A stretch of DNA of 64,000 nt, taken from positions 1,991,501 to 2,055,500 of the forward strand of contig JADLSH010000155.1 in assembly GCA_016169945.1 (NCBI GenBank), written 5' to 3'. A model generated the notes under the pieces. That model made no database searches. It was not told where the DNA came from and saw nothing but the letters and a program-made list of their open reading frames with translations. The position numbers and the translations under genes were made by a program. This stretch comes from Trachythela sp. YZ-2020. Lineage: Eukaryota; Cnidaria; Anthozoa; Malacalcyonacea; Clavulariidae. Position 1 is the stretch's first letter. Each line of letters begins with the position of its first letter. Of this stretch, positions 37,131 through 48,476 are shown piece by piece.

Positions 37131-38469
37131 AAGTTATATGAGCTCAATCAAAATTTGATTTGCAAACTTTTAAATAGTTGTTGGTTCCTAAAGAAACCGG
37201 GTTTTTTCTTCTTTCACATCGAGGAGACACAGTGAGCTTTCTACAGCAATCCAATACACTACTTCATTCCATTCCTATGTATTAAAGTGGATAGTTTCAT
37301 CACTGCTATTCACTGGTGATTAAACAAGACAAGTTTATTCAACTTCTTTCTCACTTTGTTTTCAGAAACCACTTCCATGGCGGTTTTCCCAAGTTGGTAG
37401 AAGCGGAATTTACTATAACACTCTGATATAATCTTTATCAACTTGAATATGTGGTTATCATCAACATATCAACTTGAATATGATGGGTATCATCAGCTAA
37501 AACAATGGAAAAAGTGCCCTTTTTCTAATAGAAGAGGTGCCCTTAAGACAAAGTGCCCCCCCCCCCAACTTGAAGTTGCTTCCTACGCCTAAGATACTCT
37601 GTCTAACACCAGATAATTCTACTTGTCAAGGGAAGGATTATGCACCTTTAATGGGTTAATTAGTAGAACTCTGTGCATTTTTTATGAAACATGAAGCAGC
37701 ATGTCAACCATCTTGGTGGTTTTGAAATGACCTCAAAGAAGCCAAATTGCCAAGCACCAATATTTAATGACCAGTATTTGTTACCAAAAAGGAAATGCAT
37801 GAGAACAACCAACAGAACACACAAGACAACCAGTTGCAGTCTATGGTACTCTTATGTATGTGGGAAAGTGATATATTTCCACACTTAATTTGCATACATG
37901 TAATGTATACTTTATGGAAAAGGTCAACATTTTGCCAACCCCACCCATGGCCTTCTCTCCCTTCTGCAAGAAACCCTGAAAATGTTAGACTATGGAATAT
38001 TACAAGAGAGGAGAGCAGCTCACCAGAATTTACTAGGGGTTCTTAATCTGGTGAGGGAAGACCATGGGCATATATGGTACAGTAAAAAGATAATTATCAA
38101 TTTATCCATACTATGTTAAAACAACTAATTTTTATACAGCATTATTAAAAATGTGAGTCACATAGCTATTCATGTTCATATGATTACAAAATGTTCATCT
38201 ACTTTGGAAAAGGAACAGATAATTTATTGTTCAATGATACAGTCACTTCAACAAGCCACTTTCTATAATACGAAACCTCTCTGCCATCACAGCGGTCAGC
38301 ACCAGTGGATCAGGATGACATGTCTTAATAATGTTTTGTAATTTCAATGTTTTAGTCTCTATATAATACAAATTTCAAATGTGAGAATTAACAACTAGTC
38401 AAACATGGCATACACCATTTTAATATGGTGTATACTTAAGTGCTCCATACTACCCTCAGACTCTTACTG
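37131..38469. other. Spacer of the foldback element, no gene supported
   Basis: Contains a C-run at 37558-37567 and scattered short open frames with no recognisable motif. Confidence 0.5.
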
Positions 38470-39187
38470 GATTGCAAGTTTTCTGCATAAAAACACTTGA
38501 AGCAGTTTATAATATGAATGATACAGAGCTTGTTTTAGAAACGAATCCATTTATATATTATTTAAATGTATTTTTCGGTCAAGAACAAAAACCAAAACTC
38601 CAATCTGAGATACAAAATGCAATTAGCCAATATAGATATATTAAAGCTATATTATTGCTATAAATGTTCATATGATATAGGCATAGAATAGAGAACGATT
38701 GAGAAAGACAAACGCTTATTATACATTGCTTACCTTTCGTTTAATCCATTCGACTTGAGTTTCTATCCAGCCAGAGTATTTGTTTGGCGAAAATGCCAGC
38801 ATGAAAGACCACTTGGCAGAGAGTTTTGTCCGAAAATGGACTTTGCGTATGCAACTTGTCACACGTCTTTAGCGGTGATTTTTTACCGAAATCTACAAAA
38901 GTATCTCTCCAAAAGTAAGAAAATAACCTGTTCTTTTCATTACAAGACGAACGGTTTAGTCCAGCGCTTGGAAATGCCTCAAAATTGTGAAAAACCAGCC
39001 TCGCCGACTCATTTCCCTATACAACTCCATATTGTTTTCGCTGCAAAGTGGTAACCGGAAATAGATTTGCGCCGATTGATTTTGGCTTCATTTTTCATAG
39101 GTATAGAAGCTATATCCAGTCTATTATTAGATCAGTGGTTATATTCCTGTGGTGTTTTAGTCACGATCGTTCTTTTAATGGTAGTTT

Positions 39188-39380
39188 GACAACTCCTGAA
39201 GATGACTGAAGATTAGTGGAAATGAAATTTTTCGGAGTATCATTGTATTGTATTTCATCAAAATACTCAGTGGTTATCGCAAATAAACGGAACTATGCTG
39301 CTTGCATACTGAATTTTTTATTACGCCATCGAAATCGCTGTGGGCTAAATAGATTTTGCCTTGCACGAAAGTCGAGATTT
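39188..39380. repeat. Dispersed repeat, inverted partner at 12385-12620
   Basis: Reverse-complement match to the repeat left of the Polinton, from ctgaagatgactgaag to the cttgcacgaaagtcgag block. It lies about 40 bases outside the foldback element. Confidence 0.65.
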
Positions 39381-39788
39381 TTAAGTTTAGATATAGGTAA
39401 TGAGAACCATAATGGTGGTATATAATTTATAATTGTAACAACAGTCCCTAGGTAAGCTGCGAAGTTGAAAAAATAAGTGTGAAATATGATCGTGTATTGA
39501 CCATGTGTTGGTAGCAAGACAATGTTTTTATTGTTATACGAAATGTAAAAAATTATAAAAGTAAACCTAAAAAGTGAGAGTATGTGAGTTCTAAATAAAA
39601 CATAAAGGTTGAATTTGTAGTGTATGTAACGTTTAAGTGTGTTTTAATGTAGTGTAAATGTGGTGTATAAAAATGTGCCCCAGGCTCATACGATGATACG
39701 AGACTGGTCACGCTGTACTGAAAATCTTGTGTAGAGGCATGTAAAAATTAGTTAAAGAGGAGAAGGAAATATATGTATGTATTTCAGA
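39381..39788. other. Non-coding
   Basis: AT-rich, no gene seen. A segment ccccaggctcatacgatgatacgag at about 39677 faintly resembles the end of element A, but no boundary could be defined. Confidence 0.4.
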
Positions 39789-39832
39789 ATCCCCGTACGC
39801 GTTTCGTCCCTCATGGACTCATCAGCGGGGAT
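39789..39832 (-). ncRNA. Type I hammerhead ribozyme (solo)
   Basis: Minus strand: stem I AUCCCCG, CUGAUGA, stem II GUCC-AUGAG-GGAC, GAAA, stem III ACG/CGU without a loop, cleavage triplet GUA, stem I CGGGGAU. All core positions fit, and stem I pairs over seven bases. The loopless stem III would favour dimer action. It is unrelated in loops and stems to the pair at 35 kb, so it belongs to another element. No second copy was found nearby. Confidence 0.88.
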
Positions 39833-40058
39833 CAGGGTTGGCACATGTGTATAAAGAAGAAAGGGAGAAGGCTACTATTGTTGGATAAAACAAAACATAG
39901 AAATGTAGAGAATAAATGTACATTGACAAATCTTACCGAAATCATTTTCGTCGTTTTTACTTAAACCAACACGTTTGGCCATCTTGAGTGCGCGAGATGT
40001 AATTGTTGATTTGCTGTAGAAGTGTAGTTGTTTGTCCTCTGAATAGCTGTAGTAGAAG

Positions 40059-40430
40059 AGGGCCCTGTACTGGCTTCCGAAATCCCGCCATCCCGACCGA
40101 TTTCCTCTTCAATTCCCGAATCCCGCCATGTCTCATTTCAATTTCCCGTTCCCGCCGTTTTCTGATACTTTTCAAAGTATTTACGATCTGGAACACTTAG
40201 AGGTAGGCAGCAAATGGCGAAAGAACGCGGTATTAAGAAAGTAGAACGCGATTTGAATGCAATGACTATAATTACGGCTAAATTCCCGCATCTCGCCATG
40301 TTATTCTTAACAATCCCGCTCTCGCCGATGATTTCAAATCCCGCTTCCCGACGAATATTTTCATAAAATCCCGAATACCGCCTAATATTTTGGCCGATCA
40401 CGCCATCCTGCAAAACCAGTACAGGGCCCT
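40059..40430. mobile_element. hAT-like MITE, 372 bp, abutting a second element
   Basis: Terminal repeats agggccctgtactgg and ccagtacagggccct. Flanking octamers agtagaag (40051-40058) and cgtagaag (40431-40438) differ at one base. The interior repeats tcccgcc/cccgaatcccg motifs. No coding capacity. Confidence 0.78.
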
Positions 40431-40438
40431 CGTAGAAG

Positions 40439-40827
40439 CAGGGCCTTTTTTAAGAAATCGTTAGTGGGGGGGCAATAATCGAAAAGGGGACCTAACAAGT
40501 GCATGGCCGTCAACGTTTGTCAATAAATATTATTGGTTTTGTCGTCGACGGGAACCACTAAAAAAAATTTTCCCGGACTATACAACATATTCCTATTTTT
40601 TATCTAAAATATGTAAACCGATCCCTGTTTTGGTTGTGATAATACCGTAATTTTCCTAAAAATTATAAAGTTTGCTTTTTGCACACAAGGGACCTTCACT
40701 GGGGGGGCAAACAGTTGACTGGGGGGGCACTGGGGGGGCACTGGGGGGGCAAAAGTTGACTGGGGGGGCAAACATGGGGGCTGGGGGGGCATTTGCCCCC
40801 CCAGTGCATTAGTTAAAAAAGGCCCTG
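40439..40827. mobile_element. hAT-like MITE, 389 bp, perfect 8-bp duplication
   Basis: Terminal repeats cagggccttttttaa and ttaaaaaaggccctg. Target duplication cgtagaag is exact (40431-40438 and 40828-40835). The interior contains a tandem ctgggggggca repeat at about 40700-40790. It inserted precisely at the target duplication of the previous element. Confidence 0.93.
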
Positions 40828-41029
40828 CGTAGAAGGGCCAAGGATGATTTGTGCAGTTGTATAAATTGCGTGCGTTTGGTCATGCGCAGCAGATTGGTTG
40901 TAATTAATGTTGTAATATGGATAATTAGAGTAAACAAGGGGTAGGGGTTTGTACGTATAGTGATGTACTATGTTATACTTCATGTAGTATGTGTAATTAG
41001 GGTGTCGTGTGGCAATGTTTGTATGATTA

Positions 41030-41655
41030 ATTTGATGAATATTGACTATATCTCTCCCGAGGTGACCCTACAGGCTCGAATTACCCTCGAAATATATGCG
41101 CATATATAATTTATGAATTTCTTCGTCTTACAATTTTTTTGCAATACTCATTAATCTGCATATGGAAATATATTCACTACTTTTTGACAATCTGATACAG
41201 AAACTGTGTGGTTTCCTGAAATACAATGAAAAGTGCTCCCTAGAAACTCTTTCGTTTTGAAAGATGTTTATATATAAAACAATTGTGGTTTTTCATGCGT
41301 GTAAAGAAAAATCTCGACGTTTCGAGCTATTCTGAGCTAAAGTCTTTCGCCCTCCTGACGAAGGGCTTGACGAGGATTTTGGATTTTGTTTATATCTTTA
41401 GGCACACGCGATTTTCCCTCATATTGTTCTTCTATATGTATAAAAAGCAAACGAATTCAATTAAGTATATATCGTTTCTATATATAGTTCTCATTAACCA
41501 ATCACAAAGCATACAGCCGATAGTTAAGGACATGCAATTGGCATTCAATTACAAAGCACGGGCCGTGAATGCCACACTGTTGTGTTTAGACGTTTGGTTT
41601 ATAACATTTGCTTACAAACTATACCCTTGGCCAGACTTCACAATCAGACAGAAAA
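41030..41655 (+). promoter_or_regulatory. Conserved upstream region of methyltransferase copy 3
   Basis: About 600 bp match, in order, the upstream flank of copy 2 (read from 11020 to 11400 on the other strand) and part of copy 1. A block around 41283-41450 (cgacgtttcgagc, cctgacgaagggc) is absent from the others and is an insertion. The best-kept part (41488-41655) is the likely core promoter. Confidence 0.55.
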
Positions 41656-42444
41656 ATGAGTGTAGTCCGTGGCAGTAAACGTAATGCAGTGTCGTACTCA
41701 GAAGCAAACGATATTCAACTACAGCATGGCAAAAGACTTGCAATTACTGCGGAAATACAACATGGAGACAAAGTTCTAGACATGGGATGTGGAACTGGTG
41801 AACTCACTGCCATTCTCGCGGAGATGGTTGGTAAACGAAGTCATGTAGTTGGCGTAGATCCCGACATAGAGAGAATCAATGTTGCCGTTCAACAGCATTA
41901 TGAAAATATTACATTTATACATGGAGATAGTTCTAGTCAATTTCCTCATTTTGATGAACAGTATTACGATGTACTCTTTAATAGTTTAGTTCTTCAATGG
42001 CTGAATGCTCAAGGAAAGGAAAAGCTTATCCACACTGCGTTCAAAATCCTAAAACCTGGAGGAAAGATAGCCATTCTGAGTCACGAAGAAGATTGCGCAA
42101 TCGTCAGGGAGGCTGCTAAGCTATATCTTACTAACCATGACGCCGAGAATGTAGAAGAAAATGTTCAAACTTACTTTGTGAACAAATCAGAGATTGAAAC
42201 CCTACTCAGAAAAGCAGGTTTTGTTCTTCTTAAAAGTGAATATTTTCATAGTCCCTACACATTTGCTACTGCTGATGATTTCCTAGCTTCTCTTCATGCT
42301 TCAGATTATTACGATGACAGAAAAATTTCGCAGAGCAGAAAAAACAATTTGTTTAACAAGATTATTAACGACGATGGAACTGTCACTATTTGTGATCCTA
42401 CAGTTTATCATATCATTGGAAGAAAGCCGGTTGAACCCTTTTAG
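41656..42444 (+). CDS. Class I SAM-dependent methyltransferase (copy 3, intact)
   Basis: 262 residues, about 90% similar by eye to copy 2. It keeps VLDMGCGTGEL (40-50), VVGVDPD and LKPGGKIAI. It lacks three residues in the loop after motif II (QQHYENI where copy 2 has QQHSGINENI). I start at 41656 because MSVVRGSKRNAVSY is the start conserved in copy 2; an in-frame ATG 48 bases upstream adds residues from the promoter region. Intronless. Both intact copies keep their catalytic fold, so selection is likely. Substrate unknown. Confidence 0.88.
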   Translation: MSVVRGSKRNAVSYSEANDIQLQHGKRLAITAEIQHGDKVLDMGCGTGELTAILAEMVGKRSHVVGVDPDIERINVAVQQHYENITFIHGDSSSQFPHFDEQYYDVLFNSLVLQWLNAQGKEKLIHTAFKILKPGGKIAILSHEEDCAIVREAAKLYLTNHDAENVEENVQTYFVNKSEIETLLRKAGFVLLKSEYFHSPYTFATADDFLASLHASDYYDDRKISQSRKNNLFNKIINDDGTVTICDPTVYHIIGRKPVEPF

Positions 42445-43376
42445 TTTAACTGGAACTTGTACAAGCGACTCTAGTCAGACACCCAATCATGCATTAAATC
42501 CATTAACGATGTATATGTATAAACTTCAGTTCTTCACACAGTTACATAAACAATACAAATTAAGAAAAGACAAACAGGAAAACGGCTCAGGAACACTAGC
42601 ACAGCGTGAGCCAGCTATGTTAGTGACAAATAATTCCATTTTCAGTTTTTGTAACGAACGGAATTTGATAATAGTAAATATAGATTATAAGTGAACATGA
42701 TCAAGCTTTTACGATCACCAAAACTGCACCAGCTTATTGAATATTGTAGTCATGCTACATAGACTGGGTATACCATGCACGTTCTTTGGTTAAATTGTTC
42801 GTTTTAACTTTTGATCACACAACAGGTTGTCACATATATTTTATGGCTATCAACCAATTTACTTTCATTGGTAGAGTAACTGAACATGTCATGCATAGAC
42901 GTTATAAATTGATCAATATTGAATCTATTTTTTACGTGTACTCAGATATCAATTTCTATTTATAGTGCTGTAATTGTAAAGTGTACATTTTGCTGACTGA
43001 ACTGCACGTAGAATGAGGCTGGGGTATTGTTTCGCGCCTGCATGGTACAGCCACAACTCGACTGGACTGAAATTATATCCTAAATAAAGATATTCTGCAG
43101 GACTGCATGGGTACGAAATGGTTTAGATAAAGCTATACTCTTGCTTTAAAGGTATTGGTGTGTCGAGAATGTTCCCTCCGTTGAACTGTAGTCCTCGACT
43201 AAGTCACAGTTTGGTTATAAAGTTTTATTCAAAATTAAAAGTAATATATAAAAGGTAAAATATCTCACAAGTCACAATCACAATCCGGCGATATTTTAGT
43301 GCACGGGCTATTATAATCACCGCCTCTATATTACTGTTTCTCTGACACGATCACCCTTCGTTCTGTCTTCGATCTC
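42445..43376. other. Duplicated 3' flank of methyltransferase, then non-coding
   Basis: 42445-42700 matches the 3' flank of copy 1. 42980-43140 matches 7417-7580. Otherwise nothing seen. Confidence 0.5.
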
Positions 43377-43385
43377 TAGCCTGCG

Positions 43386-43472
43386 TAGCCTGCTCGCAGA
43401 CGTTCTTATGGCTCAAACCCTCGCCAACTAACGTCTGCTGAACCGAGCGATACATTCCATTCCCTCGATTTG
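43386..43472 (+). repeat. Element D left terminal repeat; empty site of element C
   Basis: Matches in reverse complement 57666-57712 followed by 54660-54715. It therefore shows the state of this sequence before element C inserted, with only one copy of gttagttg (as caactaac, near 43427). Confidence 0.85.
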
Positions 43473-43531
43473 ACCAATCACTGCGAACCTTCTTAAATCG
43501 GGAAGGTTCACTGTGATTGGTAGATTTTGAT

Positions 43532-43795
43532 ATGCCTTCGCGGCAAAAAGAAAACAAGATGGCGGATTTGGACTTGGCTTTCAAGAGAGTATGCGAGAAG
43601 TTTAGTATAGAAAAGATCAATGAGTATCAACAAAGAGCCATTATTCATATTGTTGGAAAGAAATCTGACGTATTTGTAAATCTCCCAACTAGTTTTGGGA
43701 AATCGCTCATATACAAATCATTGCCATTAATTGTGGATACAATTTCCAAAGCGTCGGGACACATAATTTGTGGTTGTTGTTTCTCCGCTTATTAA
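43532..43795 (+). pseudogene. RecQ-like helicase, N-terminal remnant
   Basis: The readable part encodes an N-terminal helicase segment: INEYQQRAIIHIVGKKSDVFVNLPTSFGKSLIYKSLPLI. Here the QQ and TSFGKS match the Q-motif and Walker A of RecQ-type helicases. A one-base shift near 43765 would be needed to read the next motif (VVSPLINL), after which homology ends. No DEAH box or later motif was found downstream. It begins about 150 bp inside the left end of element D, and it is presumably a truncated element gene. Confidence 0.7.
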
Positions 43796-44468
43796 TCTTA
43801 TAACAACCACACCAGCTCATTCAGAAACCCAAAACACAAAAACTGCACTGAACTCAGCAAATATTTTTGGACATTGAAAAACTCTAGTATGGAATATTCA
43901 ATTAAGTGGAAAATACTTAAAAGGTGTAACTTTATATGTTTGCATGAGAAATTTGTTATCATCTGCCATCCAGAACTAAGTTCTTTGAACACAAGAAACG
44001 AGCTTATATCCACATGTAGACATAGAAAAAAGACATAGTGTACATTGAAAAACCTTTGGATGATGGTTTAATATTAACATTTACCAAGGGTAAACTTGGA
44101 TGTTAATGGGTTAACCATACTATCTGCCTGTGTCTTTTACCCATTAATCTGCATGGTTATCCACTTATCCCATTAATATTTTTTATCCCCTTAAAGTGTC
44201 CAAGCTGACATTAGCACTACTTTGCTATTTTACTCTGCCTAAAGCAAGATGATTTTACATGTCAAGGGCAAAGTGTTAGATTTTAAAGGTTAGAAGTCCT
44301 TACATCACACCACTGTTAAACATTTAATATTTGACCTATGCGCATTCCACATTGCATATTTGCGTAAACCTAATGTTTATAATTATGCCTTAATAGTGGT
44401 TGAAAATTGTGTGACGTAAGCACTTCTTGTCTCAATTAATACATAATGTCCATAGAGATTTCAAAAAT

Positions 44469-45017
44469 TCAGTAGTCCGTAATAGTATATACCTTTGTTG
44501 ACTTCTGACACATTTCTTTACTATATTTATGAGGAATGTGTTGAATACAAACATCCTTTAGTGGAGCAAAATACTCAACCAAAATCCTTGATACCAGAAT
44601 GATATAGCTAAATCTTTGACTTTTCATGTCATTATGTGAAAGTAGAAATTTCAAGTTAGGAATTTTGCAAAGATCATCCTTTTGTCCTTTACTTGAACGA
44701 GAATTGCCAGATACCCTGTTTATTACCATGCGGTGATTGATCCAGTGAATATCCCTATTTTGATTGATCATTGTCATATTCTTGGTCTTCAATTCCATGT
44801 CAATGTTATCAAAGGCAACATTAAACCCTGGGTGACAGTCAGCTTTCCTTTTCGCCAGTTCCTTTTGGGCCTCACTTGTGCTGTCATCTTCTAGATGTTG
44901 AATGGTATGGTTTTCGTTGGTTATAATATTCTTTGCCGTCTGAAGCTCAGCATCAAAATCTTTCCCAAGTGTATCCAACTTTGCCAATATGCTCTGATTT
45001 GAGCACGTAAGATGCAT
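44469..45017 (-). CDS. Exon of unrecognised multi-copy gene (FDNID family)
   Basis: A 182-residue open frame. It contains AQKELAKRKADCHPGFNVAFDNIDMELKTKNMT, DIHWINHRMVINRVSG and ILVEYFAPLKDVCIQHIPHKYSKEM. I recall this set of motifs (FDNID, HW.NH, VSGN, HIPHKYS) from a large, repeated cnidarian protein of unknown function, where it follows a part like that encoded at 47353-47995. It is probably a 3' exon of the same minus-strand gene. The aspartate/glutamate-rich conserved blocks could belong to a transposase, but I cannot show that. The frame is open throughout. Confidence 0.5.
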   Translation of the reverse strand: MHLTCSNQSILAKLDTLGKDFDAELQTAKNIITNENHTIQHLEDDSTSEAQKELAKRKADCHPGFNVAFDNIDMELKTKNMTMINQNRDIHWINHRMVINRVSGNSRSSKGQKDDLCKIPNLKFLLSHNDMKSQRFSYIILVSRILVEYFAPLKDVCIQHIPHKYSKEMCQKSTKVYTITDY

Positions 45018-46400
45018 CTTACAAAATCTTTTGATGTTTAACTAAAATAAAATTGTGGTTGTTTAATAAATATTATTTATCAGAAGTTCTCATATCCTGA
45101 GTTTAAATTAGCCCCAAATAGAGAGCAAGAAAAATCTATTTATTAATGACATCAATAAACTTTAATTAACACCCCTCATGGATTAGTTTCCTGTGCAGGT
45201 GCTAGTGTTAGTGGTGGGCGATATTTTATAAATATATTGATACTGTCAATATTGAGAATGAATTGATACTGATAACGATACTATTTTTCAGTATCTATGA
45301 TTTCAATATTCATCATGTGACATGGATTAATTGATTCTGAGGTCATGCTTACATAAAGTATGACCCATTTATGAACCAGTAGCAAAAATCTAAGCAATGT
45401 ATTTGCACTGTACTGTACATAATAATTTTATATGGTTGTTATGCAAATTGAGTGAAGGGTGTTATCAAGACATAGTGTCAATGTTTATTTACTAGGTAGG
45501 ATGGGTGACAATATTCTAAATGCTGTCATGGTTTTAATGCAATTGTCAATTTATACCCATGAATTGTATTACCAGCTTTTTGTATACAAGCCAAATTTTT
45601 AAACTCCCAGCAAAATAGATAGGATACTTTGTGCTTCGAAGTATACAAATACTCAGTATCGAGTGGATTCTAAAATCACAGTATCACCCACAACTAAAAT
45701 AGTGTCTCTCACCACTTTCCACTGCAGATGGAGGGAATTGATGATTGACAGACACTAGTGACTGCGTATGCATGAGAATTTCTGAGGTTTCATCAAATCT
45801 CTAAATCTGGGGATTGACTTAATGCATCCTGAATTTTCATGCATTTTGATAGTTCCTGAGGAATTGGTAACATGAATGATACCACTGTACTATTGATTAA
45901 CAATTCTGGGAGGACAATAAACACAATAGCACACATTGTTTAATATCATTATCACTTAATAAATTGGAATCAATTTCCCTGTAATTACAATCATATAAAC
46001 CAATATTTTAATAATACCAAGTCTCAAATCTTGGGGTTATTTGTATAGATAATGATGAAAATAGCACAAAATATCTAATAATGTACATAAGTTTATACAC
46101 AGTTTGTTGTATGATTGTGTACATTTAATTTCATATATATGGTGCAGACATGCTACTAGTAAATCTGTTGTTTTGAACCACTAATTTGCACTATTTTCTA
46201 TTAAATAGGATTTATGAGATTTATCCCCCAAATAGAACAGTTATAACTTTATATACAAATATAGACCATATTTACCTCAGTGGACCCTGTCTTTAGAAGG
46301 ACTCCAATAACTGCACCAGTTGCACTCATATGCCAATTTCGTTGCTTCAAGGTCTTCGAACAAACAAATAGAACGCTTCCCGAAGAATACAAATTGACAT
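45018..46400. other. Non-coding AT-rich interior of element D
   Basis: No gene seen; probably intronic or spacer sequence. Confidence 0.45.
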
Positions 46401-46424
46401 CGATATCAATTGCTGTTTTAGGCC

Positions 46425-46720
46425 GTGAGATGAGGGTCGAAAATGTTCAATTCCGTAGCACCCCTCGTGTAACTACATAATTTTTACATGAATGGATAGA
46501 TTAGAACTTACTTAGTTAGAATCCGCTTCCCCCCAAGCGAAATAGTTGCACAAATTGAAGTACAACCTCTCCAAAGTTCGGGCTTTCTCGTGTTTCGAAA
46601 TCCATGAACGGCCATTGTTGTGTTACAACTACGCATGCGCTTGACCACAAAACACTTAATGCGCACGCGCAGATAGGAAAACTGATCTCAACGCAGAACT
46701 GGACAAGAAAAAAATTATGA
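46425..46720. repeat. Inverted repeat arm within element D (partner 53385-54410)
   Basis: Reverse complement of 53385-53550 joined to 54261-54410, with about 10% differences by eye. Shared blocks include cgcatgcgcttgaccacaaa, ccgtagcacccctcgtgtaac and cttccccccaagcgaaat. The partner is split by element E, so this arm shows the uninterrupted form. Confidence 0.85.
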
Positions 46721-47214
46721 AATGTGCGAAAGCAGGGCTGAAGTAATACAAGATGACATCGGATTGTTTTAAAAATATATGATATTTTTATGTTCTGTGC
46801 ATTTTAATGGAGTTCGCCAAACATTCTGAGCAATGTACCATGTCAAGCCCTCGCCAGGAACACTTCCAAGCCAACATTACAATAATAAAAATATGATGTT
46901 ATTTTATACTACAGCAATTGCATGACGTTTTTGCAAGCAAATCTGTTTTTCAGGCTTTAAATATTATCACAATCCTAAACATTATAGAACACACATACCG
47001 TAATTTCTCTATTAATTTGGGGGGGGGGGGCTTATTTCTAATATATACAAAGAGTCTGTTTGCACGTTACGTTTGATTCTCTTTATAAATATGCAACATC
47101 GGGTACAGTGATGTTATGTACCAAAGTATCAGTAAAATATCATAATTATCTTTAAAATACAATACTTTCACGCTTCACGATTTTATAAATTAATTGCTTA
47201 CAGGAGAGGGGCAG

Positions 47215-47358
47215 GGGGGTGCTTAATAGATAAATTACGATATGCCATAAATAAGTATTACTCGGTGTTCACAATCTTATTTATAGGGGGGTGCTTAATA
47301 GATAAATTACGATATGCCATAAATAAGTATTACTCGGTGTTCACAATCTTATTTATTT
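47215..47358. repeat. 72-bp tandem duplication
   Basis: Two nearly exact copies of a unit beginning ggggggtgcttaataga. The second copy runs up to the 3' end of the open frame at 47353. Confidence 0.92.
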
Positions 47359-47995
47359 TCTAACTCTCTTCCCATCAATTTTATTAGTCCAGGTTCCTTG
47401 TTTATTTATGCAGTCGCCTTCATCAAATTCTTCATCACTATTTTCAGCTTTACTCAACATATGTTCCTCAACTAAATCAGAAGTATCCAAGTTCTCAGCA
47501 TACACAATTTCACTAACATTTCTAGATTTAGGCAAATAGAATACCAGCTGGGGATAACTGTTAATTAGCTGCTGCTTGAGCTCGGAAGACCTGTATTTCG
47601 ATGCATCCACATTCTCAGTTTCCTTAGCAATGACAACAAATTTCTCAATCATGTACTTTATTGCTTTTCCCTTGAGGATTTCAGTTTCAATGACTTCTTT
47701 ACAGAATACATTGTAAGATATTTCATACACTGGTGGTGCACATGTTGTGGTCGTCTTTGCCTCCCTTGCAAGGAATATGGTATAGTTGCTATAGCAAACT
47801 TTGTGGTAGCGGACCTCCAATGCAACACAGTCTTTATCTCTAATCTGCACAAGTATCCGCTCATCATTTTCCCTCTCAGCAGCTGTACGTAATAAGCCAG
47901 CATCAAATGTACTTGCCAACACTAGTTGTGTTCCTCTTCTATTTTGTGTTTTATACACAAAACATACAAGTTTAGAATGCCTGTTTAAAAATGGC
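47353..47995 (-). CDS. Exon of unrecognised multi-copy gene (RYHKVCY region)
   Basis: The open frame on the minus strand begins after a good acceptor (tttttaaacag) near 47978. It reads HSKLVCFVYKTQNRRGTQ, then ILVQIRDKDCVALEVRYHKVCYSNYTIFL, a cysteine/histidine pattern like a zinc site, then SYPQLVFYLPKSRNVSEIVYAENL. I recall the ALEV.YH..CY..YT and ESEIV.AENL parts from repeated cnidarian genes of unknown function. Together with 48743-49186 and 44469-45017 it may form one minus-strand gene, though the splice phase with the first exon does not fit as I read it. No function is assigned. Confidence 0.5.
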
Positions 47996-48008
47996 ATTTA
48001 CCAACTAA

Positions 48009-48434
48009 GGGCCTGTTTATATGGAACCCGGGCTGGCTCGCTGACCGGGCCAGCCCGCTTAGCAAGATCTCGCCATGTAATTGATTTTATAGTAAAAACT
48101 ACTGTGCGTTTATATGGACAAGCGGGCTGGCCCGGTTCCAGAGATCTCACTTGAAAAAGGCGAGATCTCGCTTACCAGGATGAAAATTTCCCCATATAAA
48201 CACTCACTAACCGGGTCAGCCCGGTTGCCGGGATGAAAGTTGAAAGAGACGCCACCACCAATTTGTGTGTAAGCTATTTTTAAGAACTGTCAAAACAATG
48301 TCAAAGGTCAAAACAACAAAATCATCCCGCCTGCTGGGATGAAATTTTCTCATATAAACACAAGACAAATTCATATCGCGTTTCCCGGGCTGGCCCGGTC
48401 AGCGAGCCAGCCCAGGTTTCATATAAACAGCCCC
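48009..48434. mobile_element. Harbinger-like MITE, 426 bp, TAA duplication
   Basis: Terminal repeats start gggcctgtttatatgg and end tatataaacagcccc-like, flanked by TAA on both sides (48006-48008, 48435-48437). A 3-bp TAA/TTA duplication and this end sequence are typical of PIF/Harbinger. The interior repeats ccgggctggcccgg motifs. Confidence 0.85.
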
Positions 48435-48476
48435 TAAAGCAGGGTGAATTTGACAAATTAACCAGGTATTAAAATA

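Larger units (their letters stand above)
33533..39137. mobile_element. Foldback DNA element with long inverted arms (element B)
   Basis: The ends read CACTGATCTAATAATAGACT inward on both sides. The flanks are gttatact (33525-33532) and gttatatt (39138-39145), an 8-bp target duplication with one change. The arms are about 650 bp each and closely similar: left 33533-33581 plus 36504-37130, right 38470-39137. The left arm is split by a nested element (33582-36494). No transposase was found in the spacer (37130-38470). Eight-base duplications suggest hAT or a related group. Mirror-image open frames in the arms (36538-36789 minus, 38755-39054 plus) reflect the inverted repeat and need not be genes. 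Confidence 0.82.

Noticed and set aside
36538..39054. Paralogous gene pair encoding the same LEMPQNCEKPASPTHFP protein
   Set aside because: The two frames are mirror images in the arms of one inverted repeat. No domain is recognised, so a gene is not supported.
40604..40792. Proline-rich frame (PPQPPCLPPQ)
   Set aside because: Reading of the tandem ctgggggggca repeat inside a MITE.
41315..41380. Possible hammerhead (cctgacgaagggc near cgtttcgagc)
   Set aside because: The CUGANGA and GAAA elements cannot be placed around a pairing stem II in either strand, and stems I and III do not form.
46425..46450. Possible hammerhead core (gatgagggtcgaaaa)
   Set aside because: It has GAUGAGGGUCGAAAA but not CUGAUGA before it and no pairing stem II.
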